DNA from: Desulfocapsaceae bacterium
Lineage (GTDB): Bacteria; Desulfobacterota; Desulfobulbia; Desulfobulbales; Desulfocapsaceae
Direction of reading: 5' to 3'
Assembly (NCBI GenBank): GCA_031292275.1
Contig: JARLHL010000003.1
Span: 1-53,837 of the forward strand
DNA length: 53,837 nt
Shown here: positions 44,859 through 53,827 of the stretch, one piece after another
Position numbering within the stretch: position 1 is the first letter of the stretch
Layout: each line of letters begins with the position of its first letter
Position numbers and translations under genes: made by a program
Notes under the pieces: generated by a model
Seen by the model: only the letters and a program-made list of their open reading frames with translations
Database searches by the model: none
Told to the model about the DNA's origin: nothing

Positions 44859-45905
44859 ATGAGCTTCAAACGCATCTGGGCCATGTTTGTGGCCAGAAAT
44901 TATGAGTTTTTTCGGGACAAGGCTGCCTTCGGCTGGAACTTTGCCTTTCCTTTTCTGATCATCATCGGTTTCAGCGTCATGTTCGGGCATCAGGATCTGA
45001 AGAAGTTCAAGATCGGCGTTTTTCCTGCCGATGATCAGGCGCAGGCCTTCAGCCAGAGCGTTGTGCCGGCCTCACTGCAGGACAATAAACAGCTGGACTT
45101 CATACCCTTCCCCAACCGGCAGGAGGGGGAAGACAAGCTCCGCCACTATAAGATCGACCTGTTGCTGGACAGAAACTCCGCTACCCATGCCTACTGGGTC
45201 AACACGGCTTCGCCCAACGGCTATCTGGCCGAGCAGATATTTCTGGCCTCCTTCCTGCCCAAGGACCGGCCCGTCGCCTCAAAACAGGAGATCCGCGGTG
45301 AGCAGATCCGCTATGTCGACTGGTTTTTCCCCGGGGTCATGGCCATGAATATGATGTTTTCAGCGCTCTGGGGCGTCGGTTTTGTCGTGGTCCGCTACCG
45401 CAAAAACGGCACCCTCAAACGTCTGAAGGCCACCCCGCTCACGGCCTTCGAATACCTGTCGGCCCAGATGCTGTCCAGGATTTTCCTGTTAATGTTTACT
45501 CTCTGCGTGGTCTGGTTCGGTTCGAATCTTCTCTTTCACTTCCAGATTCACGGTTCTTACCTCCTGGTTTTCTTCCTCTTTTTCCTGGGAGGCCTCAATC
45601 TCTGCGGCATGGGCCTGGTGCTGGCGGCTAGGGGGACAAGCGAGGAGTTTACCAGCGGCGTGCTCAACATGATCTCCTGGCCCATGATGTTCCTCTCCGA
45701 GGTCTGGTTCTCTCTGGACGGAGCGCCCCAATGGGTTCGTACCTCTGCTGAGATTTTCCCCCTCTCCCACCTCCTGAAGGCGGTGAGGAAGGTCATGAAT
45801 GACGGGGCAGGTTTTGCCGCAGTCCAGAATGATGTGGCCTTTCTGGCCGCCTCGACGGTGGTCTTTCTGCTCATCGCAGCGGCCATCTTCTCCTGGAACG
45901 AATAA
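44859..45905 (+). CDS. ABC-2 type permease
   Basis: A 348-residue membrane protein with a first span near residues 22-42, a soluble loop to about 155 (KIGVFPADDQAQAF), then about five spans to the C-terminus, the plan of ABC-2 exporters of the YhhJ/DrrB kind. It pairs with the ATPase just upstream; these systems export drugs, polysaccharide precursors or other hydrophobic cargo. Nothing in the sequence shows which. Confidence 0.88.
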   Translation: MSFKRIWAMFVARNYEFFRDKAAFGWNFAFPFLIIIGFSVMFGHQDLKKFKIGVFPADDQAQAFSQSVVPASLQDNKQLDFIPFPNRQEGEDKLRHYKIDLLLDRNSATHAYWVNTASPNGYLAEQIFLASFLPKDRPVASKQEIRGEQIRYVDWFFPGVMAMNMMFSALWGVGFVVVRYRKNGTLKRLKATPLTAFEYLSAQMLSRIFLLMFTLCVVWFGSNLLFHFQIHGSYLLVFFLFFLGGLNLCGMGLVLAARGTSEEFTSGVLNMISWPMMFLSEVWFSLDGAPQWVRTSAEIFPLSHLLKAVRKVMNDGAGFAAVQNDVAFLAASTVVFLLIAAAIFSWNE

Positions 45906-45976
45906 TTCCATTTCCTTTACCGCCAGACAGAGGAAATGGGCATCCCGGAATTTTTGAGACCGCCAACAAGGTCAAT

Positions 45977-46126
45977 ATGTTTGAACCTCATACGAACCTG
46001 CGGTTTATATTTGAAAAACCGCTAACTACTACCATCCTTGAGGCTTATGATTCCTTGCTGCCTTTGAATGTGAAAAAAAGCTTGGTTATGTGCTGCGGAA
46101 ATGAATCTTCAAAAACTGATTCCTGA
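45977..46126 (+). CDS. Possible 49-residue small protein
   Basis: An ATG at 45977 with AAGG 6 bases upstream opens a frame to TGA 46124-46126, 11 bases before the next start. The product (MFEPHTNLRFIFEKPLTTTI and on, ending CCGNESSKTDS) has no recognisable domain. Support is only the ribosome site, the position and the AT-rich context shared with the next gene. Confidence 0.3.
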   Translation: MFEPHTNLRFIFEKPLTTTILEAYDSLLPLNVKKSLVMCCGNESSKTDS

Positions 46127-46137
46127 GGTTTGATGAT

Positions 46138-46641
46138 ATGATAAGTATGGCAAATCAAATTAAATTTGTTTCATATGTGATCGGAGTCACCGCTCTTGTA
46201 ATTTTACTTAACTTTACGAGTTTGTATGCAGATGACATAGGAGATCTGCAAAAAGAAGAATTAGTTAATTCAATAAAGTCAGTAAATGAAGTCAAAGAAG
46301 CCCTGAAAAACGCCCTTAAATCGTTAGACGAATGCGGATTTGGCAGTTGTTTTGATGCTCGAACAACACAAATTTGTGAATTGGTAGGTGCATTAGACGT
46401 AAGAGTTAATGGGAAAATATCAGATGGTATGCAATTGAATCAGGCAGAACAATATATCGATATTTCTGAAAATGACTTAAAATTAATGAAAATTATTTTC
46501 AAGAATTGCAAAGCAACTACGTATCAGTATTGGAAATTTGACAGCATTCTTCATGTCTCATATTTGCCATCTACCATTGATGACCAGCGTATTCGTAAAG
46601 CGCTCAAGGCAAAGAAAAAAGATTCAGTTCCTATACATTAA
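46138..46641 (+). CDS. AT-rich exported protein of unknown function
   Basis: A 167-residue protein with an N-terminal hydrophobic segment (about 8-28, FVSYVIGVTALVILLNFTSL) followed by YADD, a likely signal peptide cleaved near Ala32. The mature part is charged and helical, with cysteines in DECGFGSC, QICEL and KNCKAT that could form disulfides. No family recognised. GAGGT precedes the ATG. The gene is much more AT-rich than the neighbouring permease and TcdA genes, so it was probably acquired. Confidence 0.7.
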   Translation: MISMANQIKFVSYVIGVTALVILLNFTSLYADDIGDLQKEELVNSIKSVNEVKEALKNALKSLDECGFGSCFDARTTQICELVGALDVRVNGKISDGMQLNQAEQYIDISENDLKLMKIIFKNCKATTYQYWKFDSILHVSYLPSTIDDQRIRKALKAKKKDSVPIH

Positions 46642-46698
46642 TACCGCCTTAGAAACGTTTATTCTGGTGCTTACGAATTTTGCGCATAAAGAGAAACG

Positions 46699-47436
46699 AT
46701 GGAGCGATTTACACGAATCCGGCTCTTCCTGGGTGAAGAGAAGTTCAAAAAACTGCAGGCGGCGTCGGTGACGGTGGTAGGCCTGGGCGCCGTTGGCGGC
46801 CATGTGGTCGAAGGTCTGGCCAGGGCGGGGATCACCAGGCTCCGTCTGGTGGATTTTGATAGCGTTCAGCCCTCCAACATCAACCGTCAGATCCTGGCCC
46901 TGGAGAGCACCCTGGGACAGCCCAAGGCCCAGACAGCCATGCGGCGGGTCCTGGATATCAACCCTGCCTGCGATGTGGAGGCCCTGCAGATCTTTGCCTG
47001 CGACGAGACCATGGAGCAGGTCCTCGAGCCTGCCCCGCGGCTGCTCATCGACGCCATCGATTCGCTGAACCCCAAGGTACAGCTGCTGACGGCCGCCTAT
47101 TTCCGGCGTATACCGATTTTATCTTCCATGGGGGCGGCCCTGCGTACCGACCCCAGTCAGATCCGGTTCGGGGATCTCTTCACGACCAGAAAATGCCCGC
47201 TGGCCCGTCGCCTGCGCAAGCGTCTGCGCCATAACGGCATCAACGAGGGCATTGAATGCGTCTATTCCACCGAAGAGGTGGCATTCGACTATCAGCCGCC
47301 GCTCAGGGACGACCTTGCCGCCAACGCCTTCGCAGACCGCGGCCGCGCCCGCCGGACCCTGGGCAGCCTGCCGACGCTGACCGGGATCTTCGGGCTCTGC
47401 CTGGCCAACCGGGCCATTCTGAAGCTGGCGGGATAA
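46699..47436 (+). CDS. tcdA: tRNA threonylcarbamoyladenosine dehydratase
   Basis: A 245-residue E1-like (ThiF family) enzyme that cyclises t6A at position 37 of tRNA. The nucleotide loop VVGLGAVGGHVVE (26-38), FDSVQPSNINRQ and LIDAIDSLNPK are typical of TcdA/CsdL and not of MoeB or ThiF, which carry zinc CxxC pairs absent here. MERFTRIRLFLGEE is the standard start, with AAAGAGAAA upstream. Confidence 0.92.
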   Translation: MERFTRIRLFLGEEKFKKLQAASVTVVGLGAVGGHVVEGLARAGITRLRLVDFDSVQPSNINRQILALESTLGQPKAQTAMRRVLDINPACDVEALQIFACDETMEQVLEPAPRLLIDAIDSLNPKVQLLTAAYFRRIPILSSMGAALRTDPSQIRFGDLFTTRKCPLARRLRKRLRHNGINEGIECVYSTEEVAFDYQPPLRDDLAANAFADRGRARRTLGSLPTLTGIFGLCLANRAILKLAG

Positions 47437-47583
47437 AAATAGCCCCGGCCGGGACAAAAGAGAAAAAGGGGGACACTCTTTCCGCCAGCCAATGGAATCC
47501 CCCAGGAACAGGAGGTGCCTTCTGCATATTTTCAGCCCAGAGCAGGAAAGGGTCGCTGCCCTGCACACAACCGGCAGACTGCC

Positions 47584-48126
47584 ATGATCCGCCTCTTCGT
47601 CGCCCTTGACATCCCGGCCCCGCTGCGCCAGAGGCTCCACGCCATGGGCAAAGACATCCCCGGGGCCCGCCCGGCACCCCGGGACCAGATCCATCTGACC
47701 CTGCGTTTTATCGGGGAGGTGGACGACGGGATGGCCTTGGATATTGAGGCCTCCCTCGCGGCAGTCCGATCCCCTCCTTTTTCCCTGTCGGTCCGGGGTG
47801 TCGGCTGCTTTCCGCACCGGGGGACTCCCCGCGTCCTCTGGGCCGGGCTGTCCGAAAGCCGAGAATTGGATATACTCCATACCCACATTGAAAACCGGCT
47901 TATCGCCTGCGGCCTTCCTCCCGAGCCCGGGAAATTCTCTCCCCACATCACCCTTGCCCGTCTGCGGGACTGTCCGCGCAGACAGGCGGATGCGTTTCTC
48001 GCGGACAAGGCCCTGTTTCGGTCGGAAGACTTTCCGGTGGAGGGCTTTGTCCTCTATGCCAGCAGGCTGCTTAAAAGCGGCGCCGTACACGTAGCCCGCG
48101 CCTCCTGGCCCTTGGGGGCCACTTAA
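47584..48126 (+). CDS. thpR: RNA 2',3'-cyclic phosphodiesterase
   Basis: A 180-residue 2H phosphoesterase (ThpR/LigT) that opens 2',3'-cyclic phosphates at RNA ends. Both catalytic HxT(S)L motifs are present: HLTL (37-40) and HITL (121-124). MIRLFVALDIPAPLRQRL is the standard N-terminus, so ATG 47584 is chosen over ATG 47515. The last bases overlap the convergent EamA gene by 4. Confidence 0.92.
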   Translation: MIRLFVALDIPAPLRQRLHAMGKDIPGARPAPRDQIHLTLRFIGEVDDGMALDIEASLAAVRSPPFSLSVRGVGCFPHRGTPRVLWAGLSESRELDILHTHIENRLIACGLPPEPGKFSPHITLARLRDCPRRQADAFLADKALFRSEDFPVEGFVLYASRLLKSGAVHVARASWPLGAT

Positions 48127-49019
48127 GAGCAGGGCTTCTCGTCTCTCTGGAGAAGAACCATGGCCAGTAAAACCAGCGAGAGACCGGGCAGGACGGAGAC
48201 TCCTGGCCAGCCATGGCCCAAGACAAGGTCGATGATCAGGACCAGCCCCGGATACAGGTAGGAATAGGCCATGGCCTTGGTGGGACCGATAAACGGAACG
48301 GCATACTGGGTCAGGAAGAAGGTGACCACAGTGGTGAAGATCGCCAGATAGACAATTCCTGCCCAGACCATCAGGGGAATCTCGGGCCAGTTAACCGTAA
48401 AGAGGCGGCTGCCGGTGGCCAGCAGCAGCCAGCAGCTGCCCGTGAAGACGATCCAGAAGGTCATCACCAGCATGGGTTCCCCCCTGTGCAGGAGCCGGAC
48501 CAGAGGGGTGTAGAGGGCCATGGAAAAACAGCCTGCCAGAAAAATCAGATCGCCCTTGTTCCAGGCCATAGCCAGCAGCAGGGACGGATCGCCCCTGAAA
48601 ATGACCCAGACGGCACCCACCAGTCCCAGGCCAAGCGCCAGCAGCATCCGCTTCCCCAGCCGCTCACCGACCAGAAGCACCGCATAGGCCCCCGATATGC
48701 CGGGCACCAGGGTATAGATAACGCTGGTGTTGAGGGCACTGGTATACCTGAGCGCCAGAAACATGCACCAGAAGAAAAAAACCAGCGAGGCACTGATAAT
48801 GCCGCAGCGCCAGAGGGCCGACCAGGAAAAAGATAAAGGGGAGCGCAACCGCACGCAGGGCCAGAGGAGCAGGGTGGCCAGGATAAAACGGAGCAGGGTC
48901 AGCACGGCCGGGTCGAGTCCGGCCGTAATTGCCGCCCCAACCGTAAAGGACGAGGCGACCAGCACTGAACAGATCACCATCAGCAGGTGAATGAAAGGAA
49001 GGGAATGCGGTTTGTCCAC
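48123..49019 (-). CDS. EamA-family (DMT) transporter
   Basis: A 298-residue integral membrane protein with ten predicted spans in two EamA repeats, the plan of drug/metabolite transporters such as RhaT- and YdcZ-type exporters. GTG 49019 is used with CAGGA upstream. The substrate cannot be told. It is convergent with thpR and stands before the SPFH gene on the same strand, with 138 bases between. Confidence 0.88.
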   Translation of the reverse strand: MDKPHSLPFIHLLMVICSVLVASSFTVGAAITAGLDPAVLTLLRFILATLLLWPCVRLRSPLSFSWSALWRCGIISASLVFFFWCMFLALRYTSALNTSVIYTLVPGISGAYAVLLVGERLGKRMLLALGLGLVGAVWVIFRGDPSLLLAMAWNKGDLIFLAGCFSMALYTPLVRLLHRGEPMLVMTFWIVFTGSCWLLLATGSRLFTVNWPEIPLMVWAGIVYLAIFTTVVTFFLTQYAVPFIGPTKAMAYSYLYPGLVLIIDLVLGHGWPGVSVLPGLSLVLLAMVLLQRDEKPCS

Positions 49020-49157
49020 GTGTGCGTCCTGCAGGTCTCCTTCCCCTTCTCAGAAAAACACTCCCCTTTCCGGGGCATCACCCGGCGCCCTTGCTCCGCG
49101 CGCCCGGTAGTGTTCGGCGCAGCCAGACTGCACCCCCATGCCAGAGGAGAAAAGGAA

Positions 49158-50012
49158 TTATTTTATTGTTCCGAGTATCCCTCGGATAGCGGCCGGCAGA
49201 TCACCCGGCAGAAGGACAATCTTGGAATTGGGAGAGGCGGAGACGCCCTTCAGGGCCTCGATGTATTTCTCTCCCAGAAGATAGACAACCGGCAGATCGT
49301 TGGTCTGAATGGCATGAGCCACCTTCTCGATGGCCTTCTGGCTGGCCTCGGCCAGCACGATCTTTGCCGAGGCGTCACGTTTGGAGGCCTCGAAGCGGCC
49401 TTCGGCCTGGAGGATCGCCGCCGTCTTATCGCCCTCGGCGGTGGTCACCGTCGCCCGGCGCTTTCTTTCCGCCGCGGCCTGCTCCTCCATGGCGGTCTGC
49501 ATCGTATGAGATGGATTGATATCCTGAATTTCAACGGTCTTCAGGGCAATGCCCCAATCCGAGATATCGTCGGAGATGGCCTCTTTCAGCTTGGCCCGGA
49601 TCATATTCCTGTTGGAGAGAGCCTCGTCCAGGTCCATCTCGCCGATGATTGACCGCAGCGAGGTCTGCACCAGGGTGGTAATGGCCAATTCATAGTTTTC
49701 AACCCCGTATACAGCCTTTTCCGGAAAGAGGATGTTGATATAGGCCACCGCGTTGGTAATGATTACAGCATTATCCTTGGTAATGACATCCTGGCTGGGG
49801 ATATTCAGGACGATGTCCTTGGTAGTGACCCGATAGGCAACGGTGTCCATATAAGGGATGATCAGGTTCAGGCCGGGCCCCAGAGTCGTATGATACTTCC
49901 CGAGACGCTGAACAACATACTTATGGCCCTGCGGGACGATTCTGACCCCAAGAAAAATGGTGACCACCACAACCGCCAGAAAAATTACAGCAACAACCAA
50001 TCCTTCACCCAT
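49158..50012 (-). CDS. SPFH/stomatin-like membrane protein
   Basis: A 284-residue stomatin/QmcA-like protein: one N-terminal membrane span (about 4-24), an SPFH domain (VPQGHKYVVQRLGKY to about 190) and a helical C-terminus ending with LPAAIRGILGTIK. Such proteins form membrane scaffolds and pair with NfeD. ATG 50012 is preferred (GAGGT 7 bases upstream) over GTG 50021. It follows the NfeD gene by 18 bases. Confidence 0.92.
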   Translation of the reverse strand: MGEGLVVAVIFLAVVVVTIFLGVRIVPQGHKYVVQRLGKYHTTLGPGLNLIIPYMDTVAYRVTTKDIVLNIPSQDVITKDNAVIITNAVAYINILFPEKAVYGVENYELAITTLVQTSLRSIIGEMDLDEALSNRNMIRAKLKEAISDDISDWGIALKTVEIQDINPSHTMQTAMEEQAAAERKRRATVTTAEGDKTAAILQAEGRFEASKRDASAKIVLAEASQKAIEKVAHAIQTNDLPVVYLLGEKYIEALKGVSASPNSKIVLLPGDLPAAIRGILGTIK

Positions 50013-50030
50013 CACCTGCACCTCACCGTC

Positions 50031-50474
50031 TCATGGTTTTACAACAAGCGTATTCCCGGACACATCAACGACAGTAACCCTGTCGCCCACCGCCACCGGC
50101 TCACGGCAGATAAACTGCCACTCCTCCGAACCTAGGAGCGGCGTGGTAAATTTGACCGTTCCCCGGCCGCCTGCGTTCGGGACCTTTATCACCAGGCCAG
50201 ATTCCCCCAGAACAGCTTCCGACGAAAGGCCGGCCTTGGTTTTATCCCGCATCCTGGGCCTGAGCATCCGAAACCAGACCAAGGTAAAGAAAATCGAGGC
50301 CAGGGCCCAGAGAAAAATCTGCAGACTGAAACTCATGCCGGGCACCAGCCAGGACAGGCCGGCAACCAGCGTCGCTCCGCAGCCAAACCAGATGATGGTA
50401 AAACTCGGCACCACCAGCTCAATTCCAATCAGCATCATGCCAAAGACTAGCCAATGCCAGGGTTCAATCGTCAC
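50031..50474 (-). CDS. NfeD-family membrane protein
   Basis: A 147-residue short-form NfeD: about three membrane spans in residues 7-72 and a C-terminal OB-fold domain (about 85-147, with ICREPVAVGDRVTVVDVSGN). Short NfeD proteins are partners of stomatin-like SPFH proteins, and that gene is next. Start is GTG 50474 with GAGGT 7 bases upstream. Confidence 0.9.
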   Translation of the reverse strand: MTIEPWHWLVFGMMLIGIELVVPSFTIIWFGCGATLVAGLSWLVPGMSFSLQIFLWALASIFFTLVWFRMLRPRMRDKTKAGLSSEAVLGESGLVIKVPNAGGRGTVKFTTPLLGSEEWQFICREPVAVGDRVTVVDVSGNTLVVKP

Positions 50475-50614
50475 TCGTCGTACCTCATTCTACCAGATAG
50501 GCAGGTCAGGCCTTCTCTTGCCACGTCCGGAACAGCTCCAGGTCCCATTCTTTTTCTTTATACATCTTACTCCTGGATAGGCAAGCCAATTTTTCTCATA
50601 CCGGACCGACACAA

Positions 50615-51385
50615 TTATTTCGACGTTATAAGATAAACAGCCAGCAGGATCAGCGCGACTACCGCAACTCCCCCGACAAGCAGCCTGATCTTCCCCGCAG
50701 GATTCTTCTCTCCATCGGCTTTTGCCGCTTCCTCTTTGGCAGCAGCAGGATCATCTTCCGACTTTTCGACAGTTTCCACTGTCCCCTCCTGCTCGGCAGG
50801 AGAATCGGGTTCCGCCTTCGCATCAACTTCAACCGGCTCCTGCGGAGCTGCGGATAAATCGCCTTCAGTCTTTTTTCCCGGAGCGCAGGCCTGGCAGAAT
50901 GCAAGGCCTTCATGGACATGCTTGCCGGACTCCTCCACAGCAATCCCGCAGACCGAACAATTTTCCCCGAGGAGACCCTCTATTGCTGACTCCAGTTCCT
51001 CGTCGTTGAGTAATGCAGCTTCATCACTCTTCGGAGTCTCAAGGGCTGCGGCAGTCTCGGCGTCAGCCGCGGCATCGGGCTCCGGTGCATGCGCAACCTC
51101 TCCGGCACCTGCATTCTGCTCCGGGCCGGAATTTTTCATGTCCTCGAATATCTTGGCGAGCTCATCCTCCAGGGCTGCCTCATCCTCCGCCAGTGTTTGA
51201 TCAGCCGATTCATGGCCGGATTTGAGCACCGAAGCATCCCCGCCCTGTCCCGGCAGCGGAAAGAAGTCTTCCTCTTCTGAGGAAGCTCGAAAAATCTCAT
51301 TACATTTTGGACATTTGACCTTCTTGCCGAGCAATGAATCAGACACCGAACCGTTTACTCCGCAATTGGGACATTTCATCTTCAT
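50615..51385 (-). CDS. Zinc-ribbon protein with acidic linker and C-terminal membrane anchor
   Basis: A 256-residue protein. An MJ0042-type zinc ribbon (Cys5, Cys8, Cys25, Cys28: MKCPNCGVNGSVSDSLLGKK then KCPKC) is followed by an acidic low-complexity linker, a second cysteine site near 142-168 (NCSVCGIAVEE... FCQAC), another Ala/Glu-rich linker and a single C-terminal membrane span (about 231-252) with a short tail. So the zinc sites face the cytosol from a tail anchor. GGAGG precedes the ATG. The function is unknown; such ribbons may bind nucleic acid or protein. Confidence 0.85.
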   Translation of the reverse strand: MKMKCPNCGVNGSVSDSLLGKKVKCPKCNEIFRASSEEEDFFPLPGQGGDASVLKSGHESADQTLAEDEAALEDELAKIFEDMKNSGPEQNAGAGEVAHAPEPDAAADAETAAALETPKSDEAALLNDEELESAIEGLLGENCSVCGIAVEESGKHVHEGLAFCQACAPGKKTEGDLSAAPQEPVEVDAKAEPDSPAEQEGTVETVEKSEDDPAAAKEEAAKADGEKNPAGKIRLLVGGVAVVALILLAVYLITSK

Positions 51386-51779
51386 TTCATCCTCCAGACT
51401 GGACGTTCACGTCCGGGCTATCCTGCTTTTGAATGTACGGGGCCGTTCCTTGAAAAACCCCACGCAACCAGGCAAACAGCTCCTCTCACCCGGTTATACT
51501 GCATTTGCCTGCGAGAATCGGCAGATCAGTCTGCATCGAGAGATCGAAACTGCATCCTGCCCCGCTCCGCGGGGGCAATACGCTGTGCCGCATGCAACCC
51601 ACCCGGAGCCATGAAAGCCTGATCCAATCGGCATATGCACGGGGCCCCATCACCTCATCTGTAGGATATCGACGGAAGGTGACGGTTTACTTTTTCGAAA
51701 AAGTGGGTACACTTTGTATTATTAAAGAGAACATATTCCAAATACAATATATTTTTCAAAATTATTCGCAAAATTCCCT
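51386..51779. other. Gap upstream of folA
   Basis: 394 bases without a gene. The last 70 bases are AT-rich and probably carry the folA promoter, though no clear -35/-10 pair or ribosome site can be picked out. Confidence 0.4.
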
Positions 51780-52298
51780 ATGGATATTATCATAATTGCC
51801 GCTATGGCAGCCAACCGGGTAATAGGCCGCGACAACACCATCCCCTGGTCTCTGCCGGAAGATCTCCGCCAGTTCAAGACAAAAACCCTGGGCCATGCCC
51901 TGATCATGGGCAGAAAGACCTATGAATCGCTGGGGCGGCCCCTCCCCGGCAGGACGAATATCGTAATCAGCAGGAACAGAGACCTCCGTCTCGCAGGATG
52001 CGAGGTGGTAGCGGACATGCAACAGGCGCTTGCCCTGTGCCGGGGCAGGGATAAGGTCTTTATCATCGGCGGCGGTCAGATTTTCGAGCTTGGAATCTCC
52101 TTGGCGGATACCATAATTCTCACGGTCCTTGAAGAGGAGGTTGCGGGCGACACCACATTTCCGGACTTCATGGGTCAAGGGTTTTCTGAAATAGGAAGGG
52201 AGTGGTTTTCGACAGGCCGGCCTTTTTCAGTGGTCACCTACAGACGGCCAAGGCCTTTCGTCCCCGGGCCGGCTGCCGCGGATGACCGCCATGGCTGA
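51780..52298 (+). CDS. folA: Dihydrofolate reductase
   Basis: Reduces dihydrofolate to tetrahydrofolate. The 172-residue protein shows IIAAMAANRVIGRDNTIPWS, the LPEDLRQFK active-site stretch (the acidic residue is Glu), MGRKTYESLG, and FIIGGGQIFE. The C-terminus has a longer Pro/Ala tail than usual. No thyA gene lies next to it. Start ATG 51780 matches the family start, although no ribosome site is seen. Confidence 0.93.
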   Translation: MDIIIIAAMAANRVIGRDNTIPWSLPEDLRQFKTKTLGHALIMGRKTYESLGRPLPGRTNIVISRNRDLRLAGCEVVADMQQALALCRGRDKVFIIGGGQIFELGISLADTIILTVLEEEVAGDTTFPDFMGQGFSEIGREWFSTGRPFSVVTYRRPRPFVPGPAAADDRHG

Positions 52299-52657
52299 TC
52301 GGTCTGCCCAGAAGCTGGCCTGCATTCAGGATGGGCCGCTGACAGCATATGTACCGGGGACATCCCGGGTCTTCCGAGTCTGTTTTTCATACTAAAAGCA
52401 GACGGCGAGACAGACGGATGCAGCTCTTCTCTAAGGCGATGGAATCGTGAGCCACCTCACCTTACAACTTTTCATCCTCGGTAATATAGGGTACAGAGAG
52501 AGAATGTTATTTTCGCTCTCTCCTCAATCAGGGTCTAACCAGTTTGGTTGGGCAACCGCTGTGGTTCTCCTCAAATTGTCACCGGCGCCTGTCATTACAG
52601 ATTAGAAGAGCAGTCTCTCACTCTTAGGTTTTTCATAAATAACAATACGGTATACTT
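52299..52657. other. Gap upstream of the MetE-like gene
   Basis: 359 bases with no gene. A hairpin GAGAGAG (52496-52502) with CTCTCTC (52516-52522) and a 13-base loop is the only clear structure. I looked for a cobalamin or SAM riboswitch pattern and found none I could defend. Confidence 0.4.
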
Positions 52658-53734
52658 ATGTCATATTTCAAGGCTAACTGCCTCCCGCTTCTCATAGGAA
52701 GCCTGCCCCTGGCAGACCACGATCAGGCCACCGGCCTCATTCTTCAATACACCCCGGAGATCCCCATCTGGCCTCAGCTGCCGGTGCACAAAGAGGAGGG
52801 AATGCTCGTCCAGTTTCTCTCAGGATTTCCCGGAAGAACCGAGGTAGACGGCAAGGTCTTCATAGACACAGAAGCCGCAGGCTTCGACGATGATTTTCTG
52901 GCCTTCTATACAGAATACGTGGAGGTTACCGAGGGAGGCGCGGACCTTGAAAGTTCCCGTTTCGTCCTCACGCAGGACAGCGCCAAAGGTTTTTTCACCT
53001 TCCTGGAGCAGACCGGACGCATCAAAGAAAGACTCACCGCTCTGAAAGGCCAGATAACCGGCCCGATCACCTTCTGCACCGCCATGGCAGACGGCAGCGG
53101 CCGGGCAATCTTCTATAATGACCAGCTCAGGGATGCAGCCGTCAAGATGCTGGCCCTGAAGGCCGGGTGGCAGATACGCAGGATGGCCGGGATCTGCCCC
53201 ACGGCCATCGTCTTTTTCGATGAGCCCGGCCTGGCGGGATTCGGATCATCCGCCTTTATCACCATCGGCCCCGACGACATCAAAGCCTGCCTGAACGAGG
53301 TCTTTGCCGGAGTCCATGCCGAAGGGGGGCTTGCCGGAGTGCATGTCTGCGCCAATACCGAATGGCCCGTCATCCTGGAGTCCGATGTCGACATCGTCAG
53401 CTGCGACACCTACTCGTACTTTGATAAACTGCTCCTCTACCCCGAGCACCTGAAGCGCTTTTTCGAAAGAGGCGGCATCCTGGCCAACGGCGTCATCCCC
53501 ACCATCCCGGAATTTCTCGATATCGAGACCGCGGAGAGCTTGACGGCCAGATGGCTTGCGCAGACTGCGCAGCTGGAGAGCTTAGGAATTCCCCGCGACC
53601 GCATCTCTGCCCAGACCCTGATTACCCCGAGCTGTGGGACCGGTTCGCTGCCTGGCGGCCACGCCCAAAAAGTCCTTGAACTGACGCAAGCGGTATCCCG
53701 GGCAATCCGCACCGGAGGCGGCGTAGGTTTATAG
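52658..53734 (+). CDS. MetE-like core methionine synthase/UROD-fold protein
   Basis: A 358-residue protein of the catalytic (C-terminal) half type of cobalamin-independent methionine synthase, without the MetE N-terminal half. Zinc-ligand candidates are in GVHVCANTEW (His-x-Cys) and TPSCGTGSL (Cys), corresponding to the MetE HxC and C ligands. FDEPGLAGFG and CDTYSYFDKLL support the barrel. Such short forms occur in anaerobes as methyltransferases that use corrinoid or other one-carbon donors, so methionine or methyl-corrinoid chemistry is possible. The stop is followed by copy C of the dispersed repeat. Confidence 0.8.
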   Translation: MSYFKANCLPLLIGSLPLADHDQATGLILQYTPEIPIWPQLPVHKEEGMLVQFLSGFPGRTEVDGKVFIDTEAAGFDDDFLAFYTEYVEVTEGGADLESSRFVLTQDSAKGFFTFLEQTGRIKERLTALKGQITGPITFCTAMADGSGRAIFYNDQLRDAAVKMLALKAGWQIRRMAGICPTAIVFFDEPGLAGFGSSAFITIGPDDIKACLNEVFAGVHAEGGLAGVHVCANTEWPVILESDVDIVSCDTYSYFDKLLLYPEHLKRFFERGGILANGVIPTIPEFLDIETAESLTARWLAQTAQLESLGIPRDRISAQTLITPSCGTGSLPGGHAQKVLELTQAVSRAIRTGGGVGL

Positions 53735-53760
53735 AAAAGTCTCGTTGTGATGCCGGCCGT

Positions 53761-53827
53761 GCCATACTGAAATGACGAGATTTCATATTTCGTTGAGGCT
53801 GGTCATTCCGGTCCAGCCATGCTGCTA
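53761..53827 (+). repeat. Dispersed ~66-bp repeat, copy C
   Basis: This copy reads GCCATACTG, AATGACGAG, TTTCA, CGTTG, GGCTGG, GGTCCAGCCATGCTG in the same order as copies A and B. It begins 26 bases after the stop of the MetE-like gene, where it could act as a transcript-end hairpin (GGCTGG with CCAGCC). The window ends 10 bases later. Confidence 0.75.

Noticed and set aside
52299-52657. Possible cobalamin or SAM riboswitch before the MetE-like gene
   Set aside because: No B12-box or SAM-type core could be found; the only hairpin is a low-complexity GA/CT stem.
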